In this document: positions 12,415-12,747 of the stretch, piece by piece
Position numbering within the stretch: position 1 is the first letter of the stretch
Layout: every line of letters begins with the position of its first letter
From: COMBO-56-21 sp041494275
GTDB lineage: Archaea > Thermoplasmatota > Thermoplasmata > UBA10834
DNA length: 12,747 nt
Direction of reading: 5' to 3'
Assembly (NCBI GenBank): GCA_041494275.1
Contig: JBGQAM010000049.1
Location: 1-12,747, forward strand
The notes under the pieces: generated by a model
Told to the model about the DNA's origin: nothing
The model's database searches: none
What the model saw: the letters and a program-made list of their open reading frames with translations, nothing else
Made by a program: the position numbers and the translations under genes

Positions 12415-12747
12415 GGAACGCCACCAAAGGGCAGTCGAGAAGCTCACCGAGATCGCCGGAAGCGTGTATGACCAGCTCGACGACGGCAAGATCCCGAAGA
12501 TGATGATACCGCTCAGGACGAAGAGCAACATCCGGTTCGATTCGAAATCCGCTGTCTGGAAGTACGGCAAGGCTATGGGAGCGAGGTCAGCGAAGAAGTT
12601 GACGGGCGCGCAGATGCTTCTCCGGACTATGTACATGCTCGAGTTCATCGAGGACATGATCAAGGATGAGAAGAGCTCGACCCTCAGGGAAATGTACTAC
12701 ATCTCGGAGGGCTGGGCGAAGGGCAAGTTCAACGCCCAGGACGAATC
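12404..12747 (+). CDS. top6A: DNA topoisomerase VI subunit A, N-terminal part, cut by the window edge
   Basis: The DNA-cleaving subunit of Topo VI and relative of the meiotic protein Spo11. The first 114 codons are present. The frame opens with ATG AAG AAT GAG inside the end of top6B, preceded by a GGAAGTGAT ribosome-like stretch. The N-terminal winged-helix (CAP/5Y) domain is visible: KIPKMMIPLRTKSNIRFDS at about 29-47, then KLTGAQMLLRTMYMLEFIEDM, and STLREMYYISEGW at 92-104. The latter carries the tyrosine that forms the covalent 5'-phosphotyrosyl link to DNA; by comparison with Spo11 this is most likely Y99 of the Y98-Y99 pair. The Toprim domain lies beyond the window. Overlap with top6B is the usual archaeal arrangement and should keep the two subunits in equal amounts. 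Confidence 0.95.
   Translation, partial: MKNEERHQRAVEKLTEIAGSVYDQLDDGKIPKMMIPLRTKSNIRFDSKSAVWKYGKAMGARSAKKLTGAQMLLRTMYMLEFIEDMIKDEKSSTLREMYYISEGWAKGKFNAQDE

Overview
The window looks like chromosomal DNA of a GC-rich archaeon, most likely a euryarchaeon in the broad sense. The evidence is both subunits of DNA topoisomerase VI (top6B, top6A), a two-thioredoxin-fold protein disulfide oxidoreductase of the Pyrococcus type, a DRG-family GTPase, an archaeal-style glutamate dehydrogenase, and BRE/TATA-like promoters. Several of these TATA boxes sit about 25 bases before a start codon, as expected for leaderless mRNAs. Presence of Topo VI argues against the Thermoplasmatales order proper. The exact lineage cannot be fixed from sequence reading alone.

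Layout. Positions 1-545 (minus) hold the N-terminal third or more of aspartate ammonia-lyase, running off the left edge. Divergent from it, 697-2404 (plus) is a three-gene cluster of OsmC-like protein, protein disulfide oxidoreductase and an unrecognised 187-residue protein, closed by a stem-loop with a T run. A 291-base intergenic region with two TATA boxes, a perfect inverted repeat and a leader hairpin precedes glutamate dehydrogenase (2696-3949, plus). This gene converges on histidyl-tRNA synthetase (minus) across a strong hairpin. hisS is divergent from an SLC13/ArsB-type permease (5386-6711, plus). A small conserved-looking 73-residue protein with a very clear promoter follows. It converges on the minus-strand pair carbamate kinase then DRG GTPase. 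A membrane protein rich in N-glycosylation sequons and ending in a zinc ribbon is divergent from carbamate kinase. The window ends with top6B and the start of top6A, which overlap by 11 bases.

How the genes fit together. Aspartase, glutamate dehydrogenase and carbamate kinase all handle amino-acid nitrogen: release of ammonia from aspartate and glutamate, and ATP from carbamoyl phosphate. This suggests an amino-acid-using heterotroph (inference). OsmC-like protein plus disulfide oxidoreductase is a small thiol-redox unit. HisRS, DRG and Topo VI are housekeeping functions. No rRNA, tRNA, CRISPR array, insertion sequence or phage gene was seen. No dramatic new system is evident. The best leads are the unknown third gene of the redox cluster, the glutamate dehydrogenase control region, the duplicated element between carbamate kinase and the membrane protein, and the sequon-rich zinc-ribbon membrane protein.
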